Positions 1 to 6,914 of a stretch of 10,733 nt of DNA are shown piece after piece (the stretch's first letter is position 1; every line of letters starts with the position of its first letter). The notes below the pieces were generated by a model. That model was given only the letters and a program-made list of their open reading frames with translations, was not told the DNA's origin and searched no databases. The DNA is from Christensenella sp. UBA3944 (lineage in GTDB: Bacteria; Bacillota; Clostridia; Christensenellales; DTU072), in NCBI GenBank assembly GCA_002385605.1, contig DGDU01000054.1:36374-47106 (forward strand), given 5' to 3'. The translations under genes and the position numbers were made by a program.

Positions 1-663
1 TACATTGAACTTGCGCTTGTCTTCCCATTTGGCATAAAACCTTGTGACTTCTTCGGTGAGAACATAAGGGTTTTGCTGGTTAACGACAAGCATCGAGCCC
101 GTACCCTGCGGGTCGCGGTACCATGCTACAAAGTCGAAACTTTGAAGGGTGGGTATGGGGAAACTCACAAGCTTGTTTCCGTCTTTAATAAAGTCGGAGT
201 CCGGGCCGACTTCCCAAACGCTGGAGTTTACATTGTAATCCGAGAAGGTGCCCCTGAAAGGAGTATTGTTGGCGCCGTAAACCTCGTTGCAATCGAAGAT
301 AACCCTGTAATTCGTTATCTGCTGCCCGAGCTGGCGCACGGTGACCTGCACATTTACTCGCAAATCCCTGTAAGTAACTATTATAGAGTGTACGCCTCTT
401 TTGCTTAACTTTATGATATCCGCCTCCGAAACCATATCCTGCGTAACCGCTACGGTTTCGATGACATTGCCCTGGCTGTCTACAACATTGATGACAATTT
501 TGCTAAGGTCGGGCGCTTCGCCTTCCAAAAAGACAAGCTCTTCTGCCGAAGACACAATTACAAGCCTTTTGCTACCTTCGTCGGTGAGGCATCCCGCAAG
601 CACAAACGCAAGGGCAATAACCAGCAAGGCAATCAGGATAAGCTTTCTTTTGGTAATGGACAT
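1..663 (-). CDS. Secreted lipoprotein with Ig-like and Listeria-Bacteroides-type repeat (3' end outside window)
   Basis: The frame is open to the left edge, giving 221 visible residues. Residues 1-25 form a lipoprotein signal: a basic start (KRK at 5-7), a hydrophobic core and a perfect lipobox LAGC with the lipidated Cys at 25. The mature protein should be anchored to the outer face of the cell membrane. Residues about 34-110 resemble a bacterial Ig-like domain of the Big_3 kind (PDLSK, then a VTYRDLRVNVQVTV strand pair). Residues about 172-213 resemble a Listeria-Bacteroides repeat (Flg_new / InlB B-repeat), with FVAWYRDP and ending RFYAKW. The start at 663 is supported by a purine-rich AGGTGGG site just upstream and a strong promoter. 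The function is unknown; a cell-surface or adhesive role is inferred from domain type only. More repeats or a catalytic domain could lie beyond the window. Confidence 0.85.
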   Translation of the reverse strand, partial: MSITKRKLILIALLVIALAFVLAGCLTDEGSKRLVIVSSAEELVFLEGEAPDLSKIVINVVDSQGNVIETVAVTQDMVSEADIIKLSKRGVHSIIVTYRDLRVNVQVTVRQLGQQITNYRVIFDCNEVYGANNTPFRGTFSDYNVNSSVWEVGPDSDFIKDGNKLVSFPIPTLQSFDFVAWYRDPQGTGSMLVVNQQNPYVLTEEVTRFYAKWEDKRKFNV

Positions 664-696
664 ACACCCACCTACAATATATTTATATACGAATTT

Positions 697-725
697 AATA
701 TAACACCGTATGCGCCAAATGTCAA
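697..725 (-). promoter_or_regulatory. Sigma-A-type promoter of the lipoprotein gene
   Basis: On the minus strand a perfect -35 TTGACA (720-725) and a -10 TATATT (697-702) are separated by exactly 17 bases. Transcription should start near 690, giving a short leader of about 27 bases before the ATG at 663. The surrounding AT-rich sequence and the pnp terminator just upstream fit an independent transcription unit. Confidence 0.85.
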
Positions 726-789
726 TATATTATATAAATATAAATATTAAGTAAAATGCAAATAGCAAAAACAAACTGCCGCAAATAAT

Positions 790-823
790 AAAGAGGCCGT
801 CTTAAAAGCAAAACGGCCTCTTT
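790..823 (-). terminator. Rho-independent terminator after pnp
   Basis: An 11-bp perfect inverted repeat (AAAGAGGCCGT at 790-800 with ACGGCCTCTTT at 813-823) encloses a 12-base loop and lies about 25 bases past the pnp stop. On the minus strand the stem runs into TTTATTATTT, a slightly broken U-tract. On the plus strand it is followed by TTTTTACTAATATTTT, so it could act in both directions, although no plus-strand gene converges on it. Confidence 0.85.
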
Positions 824-847
824 TTACTAATATTTTATTTAGTTATA

Positions 848-2932
848 TTAATACTTTTGAAGAAGTTTGAGGTTTACGCGGTCTTTTTCGTCGATGTTAA
901 TAACCTTTACGCGCACCTTGTCGCCGATGTTTACGACATCCTCTACCTTGTTGACCCTCTTGTTGGAGAGCTTGCTTAAGTGAATCATGCCGTCTTTGCC
1001 GGGGGCGTACTCTACGAAGGCGCCGAAGGGCAGGATGCGCACTACTTCGCCGTCGAACTCGTCGTCTACGGCGGGCTCGAACACTATGGCCTTGATGATG
1101 GCGGCGGCCTTCTCGGCGGCCCTGGTGTCGGTGGCGGCTATGAATATCTTGCCGTCGTCGGAGATGTCTATCTTGACGCCCGTTTCGTCTATTATCTTAT
1201 TGATGACTCTGCCGCCGCTTCCGATAACATCCTTAATCTTGTCGGGGTCGATCATGAAGGTGGTAATCTTGGGGGCGTAGGGGCTGAGCTCTTTGCGCGG
1301 GGCGGGTATGGCCTCGAGCATCTTGCTGAGGATGTAGAGCCTTCCCTTGCGGGCCTGCTCGAGCGCTTCGCGGAGGATAACCTCGTCGATGCCTTTTATC
1401 TTAATATCCATTTGGATAGCCGTAATGCCCTTTTCGGTACCCGCAACTTTGAAATCCATATCCCCGAAGAAATCTTCGAGGCCCTGGATGTCGCTAAGGA
1501 TGTGAAGCTTGTTGTTAACATCGTCCTTGATGAGCCCCATGGCTATGCCGGCTACGGGAGCCTTGATGGGAACGCCCGCGTCCATAAGAGCCATTGTCGA
1601 GCCGCAAACGCTGGCCTGCGAAGTGCTGCCGTTGCTGGAGATAACCTCGGACACCGTGCGGATGGCATAGGGGAACTCGTCTTCGGTGGGAAGCACGGGT
1701 TCGAGCGCCCTTTCGGCAAGCGCGCCGTGCCCTATCTCGCGGCGGCCGGGTGAGCGCAGGGGCTTGGCCTCGCCGGTACTGTAAGGAGGCATATTGTAGT
1801 GGTGCATATATCTCTTGAAGACATCTTCGTCGATGCCGTCAAGTTTCTGAACATCGGATATCGTGCCCAGGGTGGCGGTGGTAAGGACTTGGGTCTGCCC
1901 TCTGGTGAACACGGCGCTGCCGTGAACCCTGGGAAGAAGCCCTACCTCGCACCAGATGGGGCGGATTTCGTCCATCTTTCTGCCGTCGGGGCGTACGCCC
2001 TTGTCGGCTATCATGGCGCGCACGCACTCTTTCTTCATGGCGTACACGACATCATTGACATCGCGCATATTGTCGGGATAAATCTCGGCAAAGTGGGCCT
2101 TTATGATTTCGTCGATTTCTTCCTCTCTCTTCTGGCGCTCTTCGCGGTCGAAGGTGGCGAACATATAATCAACTTTATCTTTGGCGAACTCCTGAACGGC
2201 CTGCGCGATTTCCTCGGGGGCCTTGTGGAGCTCGATCTGCTTCTTGGGCTTGCCTACCGCAGCCTGAATCTCTTCGATAAAGGCGACAATCTTCTTGATT
2301 TCCTCATGCCCGAACAGTATGGCGTTAATCATAACCTCTTCGGGTACTTCCTTGGCGCCGGCTTCGACCATCATGATGGCGTCTTTGGTGCCGCTTAAGG
2401 TGAGGTGCAAATCGGACTTTTCGCGCTGGGCGGAGTCGGGGTTAATGACGAACTTGCCGTCTACCCTGCCCACGACAACCGAGCCCGTGGGGCCGTTGAA
2501 GGGTATATCCGAAATGGTGAGGGCAATCGAGCTGCCTATCATGGCAAAAGCTTCGGGGGGTATGTTGGTGTCTACCGAAAGAGCCGTCGCAACAACCGCC
2601 ACATCGTTAAATAAGCCTTTGGGGAACAAGGGGCGGATGGGCCTGTCTATGAGCCTTGAAACAAGTATTGCCTTGTCGCTGGGGCGGCCTTCCCTTCTCT
2701 TGAAGCTGCCGGGAATCTTGCCTACGGCATACATCTTTTCTTCGAAGTCTACTCCCAAAGGAAAGAAGTCTATGCCTTCTCTGGGGGTCTTTGCCATCGT
2801 TACATTGGTGAGAACAACCGTGTCACCGCACCTGATAAGGCATTCGCCGTTGCTTTGCGAGCAATAGCCGCCGACTTCGACGCTGACTTCGCGGCCGCCG
2901 ATTTCGGTCTTGAAAATTCTGCTTTCTTTCAT
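848..2932 (-). CDS. pnp: Polynucleotide phosphorylase (polyribonucleotide nucleotidyltransferase)
   Basis: PNPase degrades RNA 3' to 5' by phosphorolysis in the cytoplasm, releasing nucleoside diphosphates, and is a trimeric core of the bacterial RNA decay machinery. At 694 residues it is full length (family about 700). Visible order: first RNase PH-like domain (about 5-145), helical linker (about 240-310), second RNase PH-like domain (about 315-545) with the phosphate-site serines SSNGSTSQAS (432-441) and the catalytic aspartates of EDFFGDMDF (D487, D493). A KH domain (about 553-612) follows with the GSGG loop at 571-574, then an S1 domain (about 622-692, GEVVRILPFGAFVEY). The start at 2932 follows a strong AGGAGG site (2937-2942), although the spacing is short at 4 bases. 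It lies downstream of rpsO, the classic rpsO-pnp order. The spacer and leader hairpins suggest post-transcriptional control. Confidence 0.98.
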   Translation of the reverse strand: MKESRIFKTEIGGREVSVEVGGYCSQSNGECLIRCGDTVVLTNVTMAKTPREGIDFFPLGVDFEEKMYAVGKIPGSFKRREGRPSDKAILVSRLIDRPIRPLFPKGLFNDVAVVATALSVDTNIPPEAFAMIGSSIALTISDIPFNGPTGSVVVGRVDGKFVINPDSAQREKSDLHLTLSGTKDAIMMVEAGAKEVPEEVMINAILFGHEEIKKIVAFIEEIQAAVGKPKKQIELHKAPEEIAQAVQEFAKDKVDYMFATFDREERQKREEEIDEIIKAHFAEIYPDNMRDVNDVVYAMKKECVRAMIADKGVRPDGRKMDEIRPIWCEVGLLPRVHGSAVFTRGQTQVLTTATLGTISDVQKLDGIDEDVFKRYMHHYNMPPYSTGEAKPLRSPGRREIGHGALAERALEPVLPTEDEFPYAIRTVSEVISSNGSTSQASVCGSTMALMDAGVPIKAPVAGIAMGLIKDDVNNKLHILSDIQGLEDFFGDMDFKVAGTEKGITAIQMDIKIKGIDEVILREALEQARKGRLYILSKMLEAIPAPRKELSPYAPKITTFMIDPDKIKDVIGSGGRVINKIIDETGVKIDISDDGKIFIAATDTRAAEKAAAIIKAIVFEPAVDDEFDGEVVRILPFGAFVEYAPGKDGMIHLSKLSNKRVNKVEDVVNIGDKVRVKVINIDEKDRVNLKLLQKY

Positions 2933-2936
2933 GTTA

Positions 2937-2960
2937 CCTCCTGTTTCCGTCTTCGGAAAC
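2937..2960 (-). promoter_or_regulatory. pnp Shine-Dalgarno with an abutting hairpin
   Basis: On the minus strand GTTTCCG-AAGA-CGGAAAC (2943-2960) forms a perfect 7-bp stem with a 4-base loop, and its last base touches the AGGAGG site (2937-2942) directly. No base of the site is sequestered in this fold, but the helix could stack beside it and affect ribosome access, or serve as a protein or RNase site. PNPase in E. coli autoregulates through its own leader after RNase III cleavage. That this hairpin does the same is inference. Confidence 0.55.
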
Positions 2961-2977
2961 GATTTATATATTTTTTA

Positions 2978-3004
2978 TTTATAACCGTAATGAGAGTATG
3001 TAAA
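2978..3004 (-). promoter_or_regulatory. Candidate weak promoter in front of pnp
   Basis: The minus strand shows TTTACA (2999-3004) and TATAAA (2978-2983). Each hexamer is close to consensus but the spacing is only 15 bases, shorter than usual. If used, it would give a leader of about 40 bases carrying little more than the hairpin next to the Shine-Dalgarno. Read-through from rpsO is the alternative source of pnp mRNA. Confidence 0.3.
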
Positions 3005-3080
3005 AAACCGCCTGTTTATATTTAGGTTGGATAAAGCCGAAAAGACGGTATATAAAAAACCTTCTGAATGCGCTTCCGCT

Positions 3081-3132
3081 GTTCTTTTTAGTCAATCGCC
3101 CGATTTTGTTCAAGAAATCGACTAAAAACAAC
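3081..3132 (-). other. Long imperfect inverted repeat in the rpsO-pnp spacer
   Basis: TTTTTAGTC (3085-3093) pairs with GACTAAAAA (3120-3128). Past one C-C mismatch, GTT (3081-3083) also pairs with AAC (3130-3132). Within the loop, on the minus strand, GATTT can pair with AAATC to extend the helix, leaving a bulge; a competing small AATCG/CGATT stem also exists. No U-tract follows, so it is not a typical terminator. It may be a processing or stabilising structure between the S15 and PNPase messages. Confidence 0.5.
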
Positions 3133-3156
3133 CACGGCCGCGCACACGATTATTTT

Positions 3157-3193
3157 TATAAAGGGCTGCCCGCAAGCGAAACAGCCCTTTATA
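3157..3193 (-). terminator. Hairpin directly after rpsO (attenuator-like terminator)
   Basis: A 12-bp perfect stem (TATAAAGGGCTG at 3157-3168 with CAGCCCTTTATA at 3182-3193) has a 13-base loop and begins about 8 bases past the rpsO stop. On the minus strand the U residues lie within the stem (CCCTTTATA), and the bases after it are AAAATAAT, so the U-tract is poor. It may therefore be a leaky terminator or 3' stabiliser that lets some transcripts continue into pnp, as the attenuator between rpsO and pnp does in E. coli. Confidence 0.65.
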
Positions 3194-3201
3194 TAGGTCT
3201 T

Positions 3202-3465
3202 TTACTTTCTGATGTTCAATTCGGATATGAGAGCCCTGTAGCGCTCGATGTCTTTATCCTTCAAGTAGTTCAGCAGGTTTCTTCTTTTGCCAACCATCTT
3301 TAGCAGGCCTCTGCGGCTGCTGTGATCCTTGGGGTGCTTGAGGAGGTGCTCTGTGAGTTCTTCGATGCGGGTGGTAAGCAGCGCTACCTGTACCTCGGGA
3401 GACCCTGTGTCGCCTTCTTTGCGGGCGAACTTAGCGATAACTTCGGTTTTCTTGTTGATTTCCAT
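3202..3465 (-). CDS. rpsO: 30S ribosomal protein S15
   Basis: S15 is a primary binding protein of the 30S platform that contacts the 16S rRNA central domain and helps assemble S6, S18 and S11. The 87-residue product has the normal length and the family signature: GDTGSPEVQVALLTTRI (18-34), then HPKDHSSRRGLLKMVGKRR (44-62) with the conserved rRNA-contacting H-D-S-S-R-R segment, and a terminal YLKDKDIERY helix. The ATG at 3465 is preceded by AGGAG with a 7-base spacing. It has its own strong promoter and an 80-base leader, and is followed by a hairpin and pnp. S15 commonly represses its own translation by binding its leader. Confidence 0.98.
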   Translation of the reverse strand: MEINKKTEVIAKFARKEGDTGSPEVQVALLTTRIEELTEHLLKHPKDHSSRRGLLKMVGKRRNLLNYLKDKDIERYRALISELNIRK

Positions 3466-3487
3466 TTTCTAACTCCTGTTGTAATGA

Positions 3488-3509
3488 GCTGATACGCCTT
3501 CTACCCAGC
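3488..3509 (-). promoter_or_regulatory. Small hairpin in the rpsO leader, candidate S15 autoregulatory element
   Basis: On the minus strand GCUGG (3505-3509) can pair with UCAGC (3488-3492): four Watson-Crick pairs capped by a G-U pair next to a G-C pair. S15 is known to recognise adjacent G-U/G-C pairs in 16S rRNA and in several unrelated rpsO leaders. The hairpin lies about 12 bases upstream of the Shine-Dalgarno, within the mRNA predicted from the promoter. The stem is short and the loop is 12 bases, so this is only suggestive. Confidence 0.3.
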
Positions 3510-3552
3510 GATAAAATTACCTTTATTGCCGAGAAAGAGGTACCGCCATATA

Positions 3553-3581
3553 AATATAACAAATAACTAACCCTTTGTAAA
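3553..3581 (-). promoter_or_regulatory. Sigma-A-type promoter of rpsO
   Basis: The minus strand has -35 TTTACA (3576-3581) and -10 TATATT (3553-3558) with 17-base spacing, the same -10 as the lipoprotein promoter. Transcription should start near 3546, leaving a leader of about 80 bases before the rpsO ATG. Between this promoter and the hemZ stop (3582-3663) I see no convincing terminator, so hemZ transcripts may also run into rpsO. Confidence 0.8.
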
Positions 3582-3663
3582 GCGAAAGTCGGTATTTTTT
3601 GGGAGGTATGGCGTACATTTGTTATTATTTCGCCTTAACCCCCATATATACTTCATTTTGTGT

Positions 3664-5061
3664 TTAATTATTGTATAAAAAGCCTCTTTGTTTGAGGTAA
3701 TCGTCCAGCCCTTTGGCGTTGGGCACCCTCTCTATGCGGTTTTGATCGTGAAAAACAAGTTTTGTCATTCCCGCGGCGCCCGCCGAATAGATTGTGCAGA
3801 TCTCTTCCATATAGTCGATGTTATATACACATTGCTTATTCGGCAGGCAGTACCCCACATTCTCGAGGTTATCCGCCATGTTCTTTTGACGGTACATATA
3901 ATACGGCCCGTAGCCCGCCTCTTTTAGCCTTTCGCGGGCGAAATCGACGCATTTTTTGACTTCTCCGCCGACATTCTTCTCCAGCCCGTCGTTTCTGAAC
4001 ACCGCCCCCCTCTTAATCGCCAGGGTATGCACGGTTATATTTTCGGGGGCGAGCGAAATTGTTTTTTCGAGGCTGGCCGAAAAATCATCGAAAGACTCGC
4101 CGGGCAATCCCGCGATCAAGTCCATATTGATGTCGAAATTAAACTGCCTGGACAGGCTGTAAGCCTCGATTATCTGTTCGGGCGTGTGCGCCCTGCCAAT
4201 CTCCCGCAAGGTTTTTTGGTTGAAGGTCTGCGGGTTTATGGAAATTCGGGTTGCGCCCAAATCAGAAAGGACGGCTAACTTTTCTCCAGTTATGCTATCG
4301 GGCCTTCCCGCCTCTACGGTAAACTCCACCCCGTAGTTTTTGTTCGCCACGGGATAAAGAATGTCGTACAATTCCCTGGCTTCCAGCGAGGTCGGTGTGC
4401 CGCCGCCCACATATATGCTTCTTACCTTTAGCCCCTCTCTGTCTATCTTTTGAATTATTTCGTTAAGCTCCGCCCTCACGGCTTCAATATAATCGTCTAT
4501 TTTTTTGCGTGCCCTGCCTATCTCGGTGCTTATAAACGAACAATATTTGCACCTTGTCGGGCAGAAAGGTATATTTACAAAAACGCCGGCGTTTTTTGGG
4601 TTTAACTCGTAAATCCCCGCCTGGTTTTCTACGACATCGGCTATAAGCCGCGCCCTTTCGGGCTCGACAAAAAAGGTATCGATAAGGGCTTCCTTCGGGT
4701 CGGGGCAGCCCTTCATAAGCTCGTAATATAGTTTTGTCGGGCGCACCCCCGTAAGGCTGCCGTAAGGAAGAGATATACCCGTTAAGGCTTTACAAAAATC
4801 ATAAAGACAGGTTTTCACAAAGCGTTTTGTAAGCTTTTTATACTCCAGCCCCTCGGCGTATTTTATCGCCAAAGCCCGCCTTTCCGCTTTGTTTTTAGCC
4901 GAAATTTCGCATACAAACTCTTGCGCCCCCTGCTCTGTTTTGAGGCAAAAGGCCTCCTCCGCTTCGGGGTCGAGTTTAATATACGGGTTGTACGCTCTTA
5001 CGATTTCGGGCGCGTCGTTTAAGTACGGGGGAAGGCTCGCCTCCCATCTGAAAACAAACAA
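3664..5061 (-). CDS. hemZ: Radical SAM coproporphyrinogen dehydrogenase-like protein HemZ
   Basis: Best match by memory is HemZ, the oxygen-independent coproporphyrinogen III oxidase-like protein of Firmicutes. Conserved marks (numbered from the 5061 start): TGVRPTKL at about 104-111, the radical SAM cluster motif CPTRCKYC (Cys 167, 171, 174) that binds a 4Fe-4S cluster, GGGTPTS at 219-225, then VEAGRPDS, RISINPQTF, NMDLIAGLPGE and the tail YRQKNMADNLENVGYC. A TTG start at 5061 has GGAG seven bases upstream and follows the preceding stop by one base. A TTG at 5079 in the same frame would add six residues and overlap the upstream gene by 17 bases, but has no visible ribosome site. The N-terminus is about 20 residues shorter than in B. 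subtilis HemZ. No haem pathway gene is in the window, so true coproporphyrinogen activity is unproven; a haem-handling or other radical SAM role is possible. Confidence 0.9.
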   Translation of the reverse strand: MFVFRWEASLPPYLNDAPEIVRAYNPYIKLDPEAEEAFCLKTEQGAQEFVCEISAKNKAERRALAIKYAEGLEYKKLTKRFVKTCLYDFCKALTGISLPYGSLTGVRPTKLYYELMKGCPDPKEALIDTFFVEPERARLIADVVENQAGIYELNPKNAGVFVNIPFCPTRCKYCSFISTEIGRARKKIDDYIEAVRAELNEIIQKIDREGLKVRSIYVGGGTPTSLEARELYDILYPVANKNYGVEFTVEAGRPDSITGEKLAVLSDLGATRISINPQTFNQKTLREIGRAHTPEQIIEAYSLSRQFNFDINMDLIAGLPGESFDDFSASLEKTISLAPENITVHTLAIKRGAVFRNDGLEKNVGGEVKKCVDFARERLKEAGYGPYYMYRQKNMADNLENVGYCLPNKQCVYNIDYMEEICTIYSAGAAGMTKLVFHDQNRIERVPNAKGLDDYLKQRGFLYNN

Positions 5062-5062
5062 G

Positions 5063-5683
5063 TTATAACTCCGATGCAATGATGTTGTGCATACGCTCGG
5101 CGTCGAGGGTAGTCGACTCCTCGTGCCCGGGGTATACTATGTAATTGCCCTGTAAGGAAAACAGTTTTCGTATCGATTCTTTTATTTGGCTGTAGCTTCC
5201 GCCGGGCAGGTCTGTCCTGCCGACATCGCCCGAAAACAAGGTATCGCCGCTGAAGATATAACCGTTTGTAAGGTAGCAGCAGCTTCCCGGCGTATGCCCG
5301 GGCGTGTGGATAACCGTAAATTCCATATCGCCAAGGGTTAGGCGCTCGCCGTCTTTAAGCGTAACATCGGGATCGCAAGGCGGGGCGGAAATCCCGAAAG
5401 CCGAGGCGTAAGTGTTGGTACCGGCAAGCCTGTCGGCGTCGCCCTCGTGGATATACACGGCGGCGCCTTCCTTTTGCCACTCGCGTGCCTCCATAATGTG
5501 GTCGAAATGCCCGTGGGTAACCAAAACAGCAACAATTTTAAGCCCCTCGCCCTCGGCAAAGCTCTTTATCTTCGCCTTGCCCCTCACGGGGTCGATAATT
5601 ACGGCCTCTTTTCCGCCGTCTTTATAAACAAGATAGGTGTTTGTCCCGAGCACGCCCGAGACAAATCTTTTTACCTTAGTCAT
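5063..5683 (-). CDS. MBL-fold metallo-hydrolase, glyoxalase II-like
   Basis: A 206-residue metallo-beta-lactamase-fold hydrolase of the GloB/YqgX type. The metal ligands are all visible: THGHFDH (His57, His59, Asp61, His62), HTPGHTPGS (His130), SGDTLF (Asp147) and YPGHE (His187). Such enzymes hydrolyse thioesters (hydroxyacylglutathione or bacillithiol analogues) or act on unidentified substrates, so the true substrate cannot be named. It starts at 5683 after TAAG, one base past the icd stop, and ends just before hemZ. An MBL protein directly upstream of hemZ is a recurrent arrangement in clostridia. The ribosome site is weak (AAGG), which fits translational coupling to icd. Confidence 0.93.
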   Translation of the reverse strand: MTKVKRFVSGVLGTNTYLVYKDGGKEAVIIDPVRGKAKIKSFAEGEGLKIVAVLVTHGHFDHIMEAREWQKEGAAVYIHEGDADRLAGTNTYASAFGISAPPCDPDVTLKDGERLTLGDMEFTVIHTPGHTPGSCCYLTNGYIFSGDTLFSGDVGRTDLPGGSYSQIKESIRKLFSLQGNYIVYPGHEESTTLDAERMHNIIASEL

Positions 5684-5684
5684 C

Positions 5685-6875
5685 TTACAGCCTTTTAGCT
5701 ATCTCGTTAAGGAATTCGGTAGTGTTTACGCCCGCGGGGGTTACCCCGGCTTTGTCGAAAAGCCCGATAAGGTCTTTGGTCATTATGCCGCTTTCGATGG
5801 TCGAAACGGTGGCTTTCTCCAGCCTGTCGGCGAAGTCGGCAAGGCCCGTAAGCCCGTCTAGTTCCGCCCTCTTTCTTATAGCGCCGCTCCAGGCGAAAAT
5901 GGTCGCCACGGGATTGGTCGAGGTAGCCTCGCCTTTAAGGAATCTGTAATAATGCCTGGTTACCGTGCCGTGCGCCGCCTCGTACTCGTATTTTCCGTCG
6001 GGCGAAACGAGCACCGAGGTCATCATGGCCAGCGAGCCAAAGGCTGTCGCCAGCATATCGCTCATGACATCGCCGTCGTAGTTTTTGCACGCCCACACAA
6101 AGCCGCCCGAGCTGCGTATAACCCTGGCAACGGCGTCGTCTATAAGGGTGTAGAAATATTCTATCCCCGCGGCCTCGAATTTATCCTTGTACTCGTTTTG
6201 GTATATCTCTGCGAAGATATCCTTGAATCGGTGGTCGTAGGTTTTGCTTATGGTGTCTTTTGTGGCAAACCAAAGGTCCTGCTTTGTGTCCAAAGCGTAG
6301 TTGAAGCAGCTTCTGGCAAAGCTCGAAATGCTCTCGTCGGTGTTGTGCATAGCCTGAATTATGCCCCCTGACTTAAGCTCTTTTACAACCTTTCTCTCGC
6401 CGTTGGGGAGGGCTAGTTCTACCCTGCCGCCTTCGGGCACATAAGCCTCTACGCCGGCGTACACATCGCCGTAGGCATGACGGGCTATGGTGATGGGCTT
6501 TTTCCAGGTGCTTACCACGGGCCTTATGCCTTCTACAAGTATGGGGGCGCGGAAAACGGTGCCGTCCAGCGCGGCGCGGATTGTGCCGTTAGGTGACTTC
6601 CACATCTGCGAAAGGTTGTATTCCTCCACCCTCTGCGCGTTGGGGGTGATGGTCGCGCACTTGACGCCTACGCCCAGGCGCTTTATGGCCTCGGCGGCCT
6701 CAACCGTTACTTTGTCGCCCGTTTTCTCGCGGTACGGGAGCCCTAAGTCGTAATATTCGGTTTTCAAATCGATAAACGGTTTAAGGAGGATTTCCTTTAT
6801 GTCCGCCCACATTACTCGGGTCATTTCGTCGCCGTCGATTTCAACCAATGGTGTTTTCATTTCGATTTTTTTCAT
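5685..6875 (-). CDS. icd: NADP-dependent isocitrate dehydrogenase, subfamily II (eukaryotic-like)
   Basis: It oxidatively decarboxylates isocitrate to 2-oxoglutarate with reduction of NADP+. The 396-residue protein is the homodimeric type shared with human IDH1 and Thermotoga, not the E. coli Icd type. The N-terminal half aligns with human numbering: Ser94 (KSPNGTIR), Arg100, Arg109, Arg132 (ARHAYGDVY) and Tyr139. The metal-binding aspartates sit in NYDGDVMSD (D269, D273). The cofactor loop AAHGTVTRHY with Arg307-His308, equivalent to human Arg314-His315, points to NADP rather than NAD. GGAG lies about 12 bases before the ATG at 6875, a long spacing. It sits between folA and the MBL hydrolase and may provide 2-oxoglutarate for glutamate and NADPH for biosynthesis. 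No aconitase or citrate synthase lies nearby. Confidence 0.96.
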   Translation of the reverse strand: MKKIEMKTPLVEIDGDEMTRVMWADIKEILLKPFIDLKTEYYDLGLPYREKTGDKVTVEAAEAIKRLGVGVKCATITPNAQRVEEYNLSQMWKSPNGTIRAALDGTVFRAPILVEGIRPVVSTWKKPITIARHAYGDVYAGVEAYVPEGGRVELALPNGERKVVKELKSGGIIQAMHNTDESISSFARSCFNYALDTKQDLWFATKDTISKTYDHRFKDIFAEIYQNEYKDKFEAAGIEYFYTLIDDAVARVIRSSGGFVWACKNYDGDVMSDMLATAFGSLAMMTSVLVSPDGKYEYEAAHGTVTRHYYRFLKGEATSTNPVATIFAWSGAIRKRAELDGLTGLADFADRLEKATVSTIESGIMTKDLIGLFDKAGVTPAGVNTTEFLNEIAKRL

Positions 6876-6914
6876 AAATTTATGTAGCTCCTTGGCAAGA
6901 ATGCAAAATAGAGT

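Noticed and set aside
73..703. Two plus-strand frames (73-408 and 401-703) at the left edge
   Set aside because: They oppose the lipoprotein frame, which has a perfect lipobox, ribosome site and promoter. These frames have none.
980..1753. Plus-strand open frame of 257 codons inside pnp
   Set aside because: It is fully antisense to a strongly conserved pnp, rich in Gly/Leu/Ala as expected from a shadow frame, with no ribosome site or recognisable domain.
3081..3132. Inverted repeat taken as a Rho-independent terminator
   Set aside because: The stem is AT-rich at its base and no U-tract follows on the minus strand, so it is kept only as a structural element.
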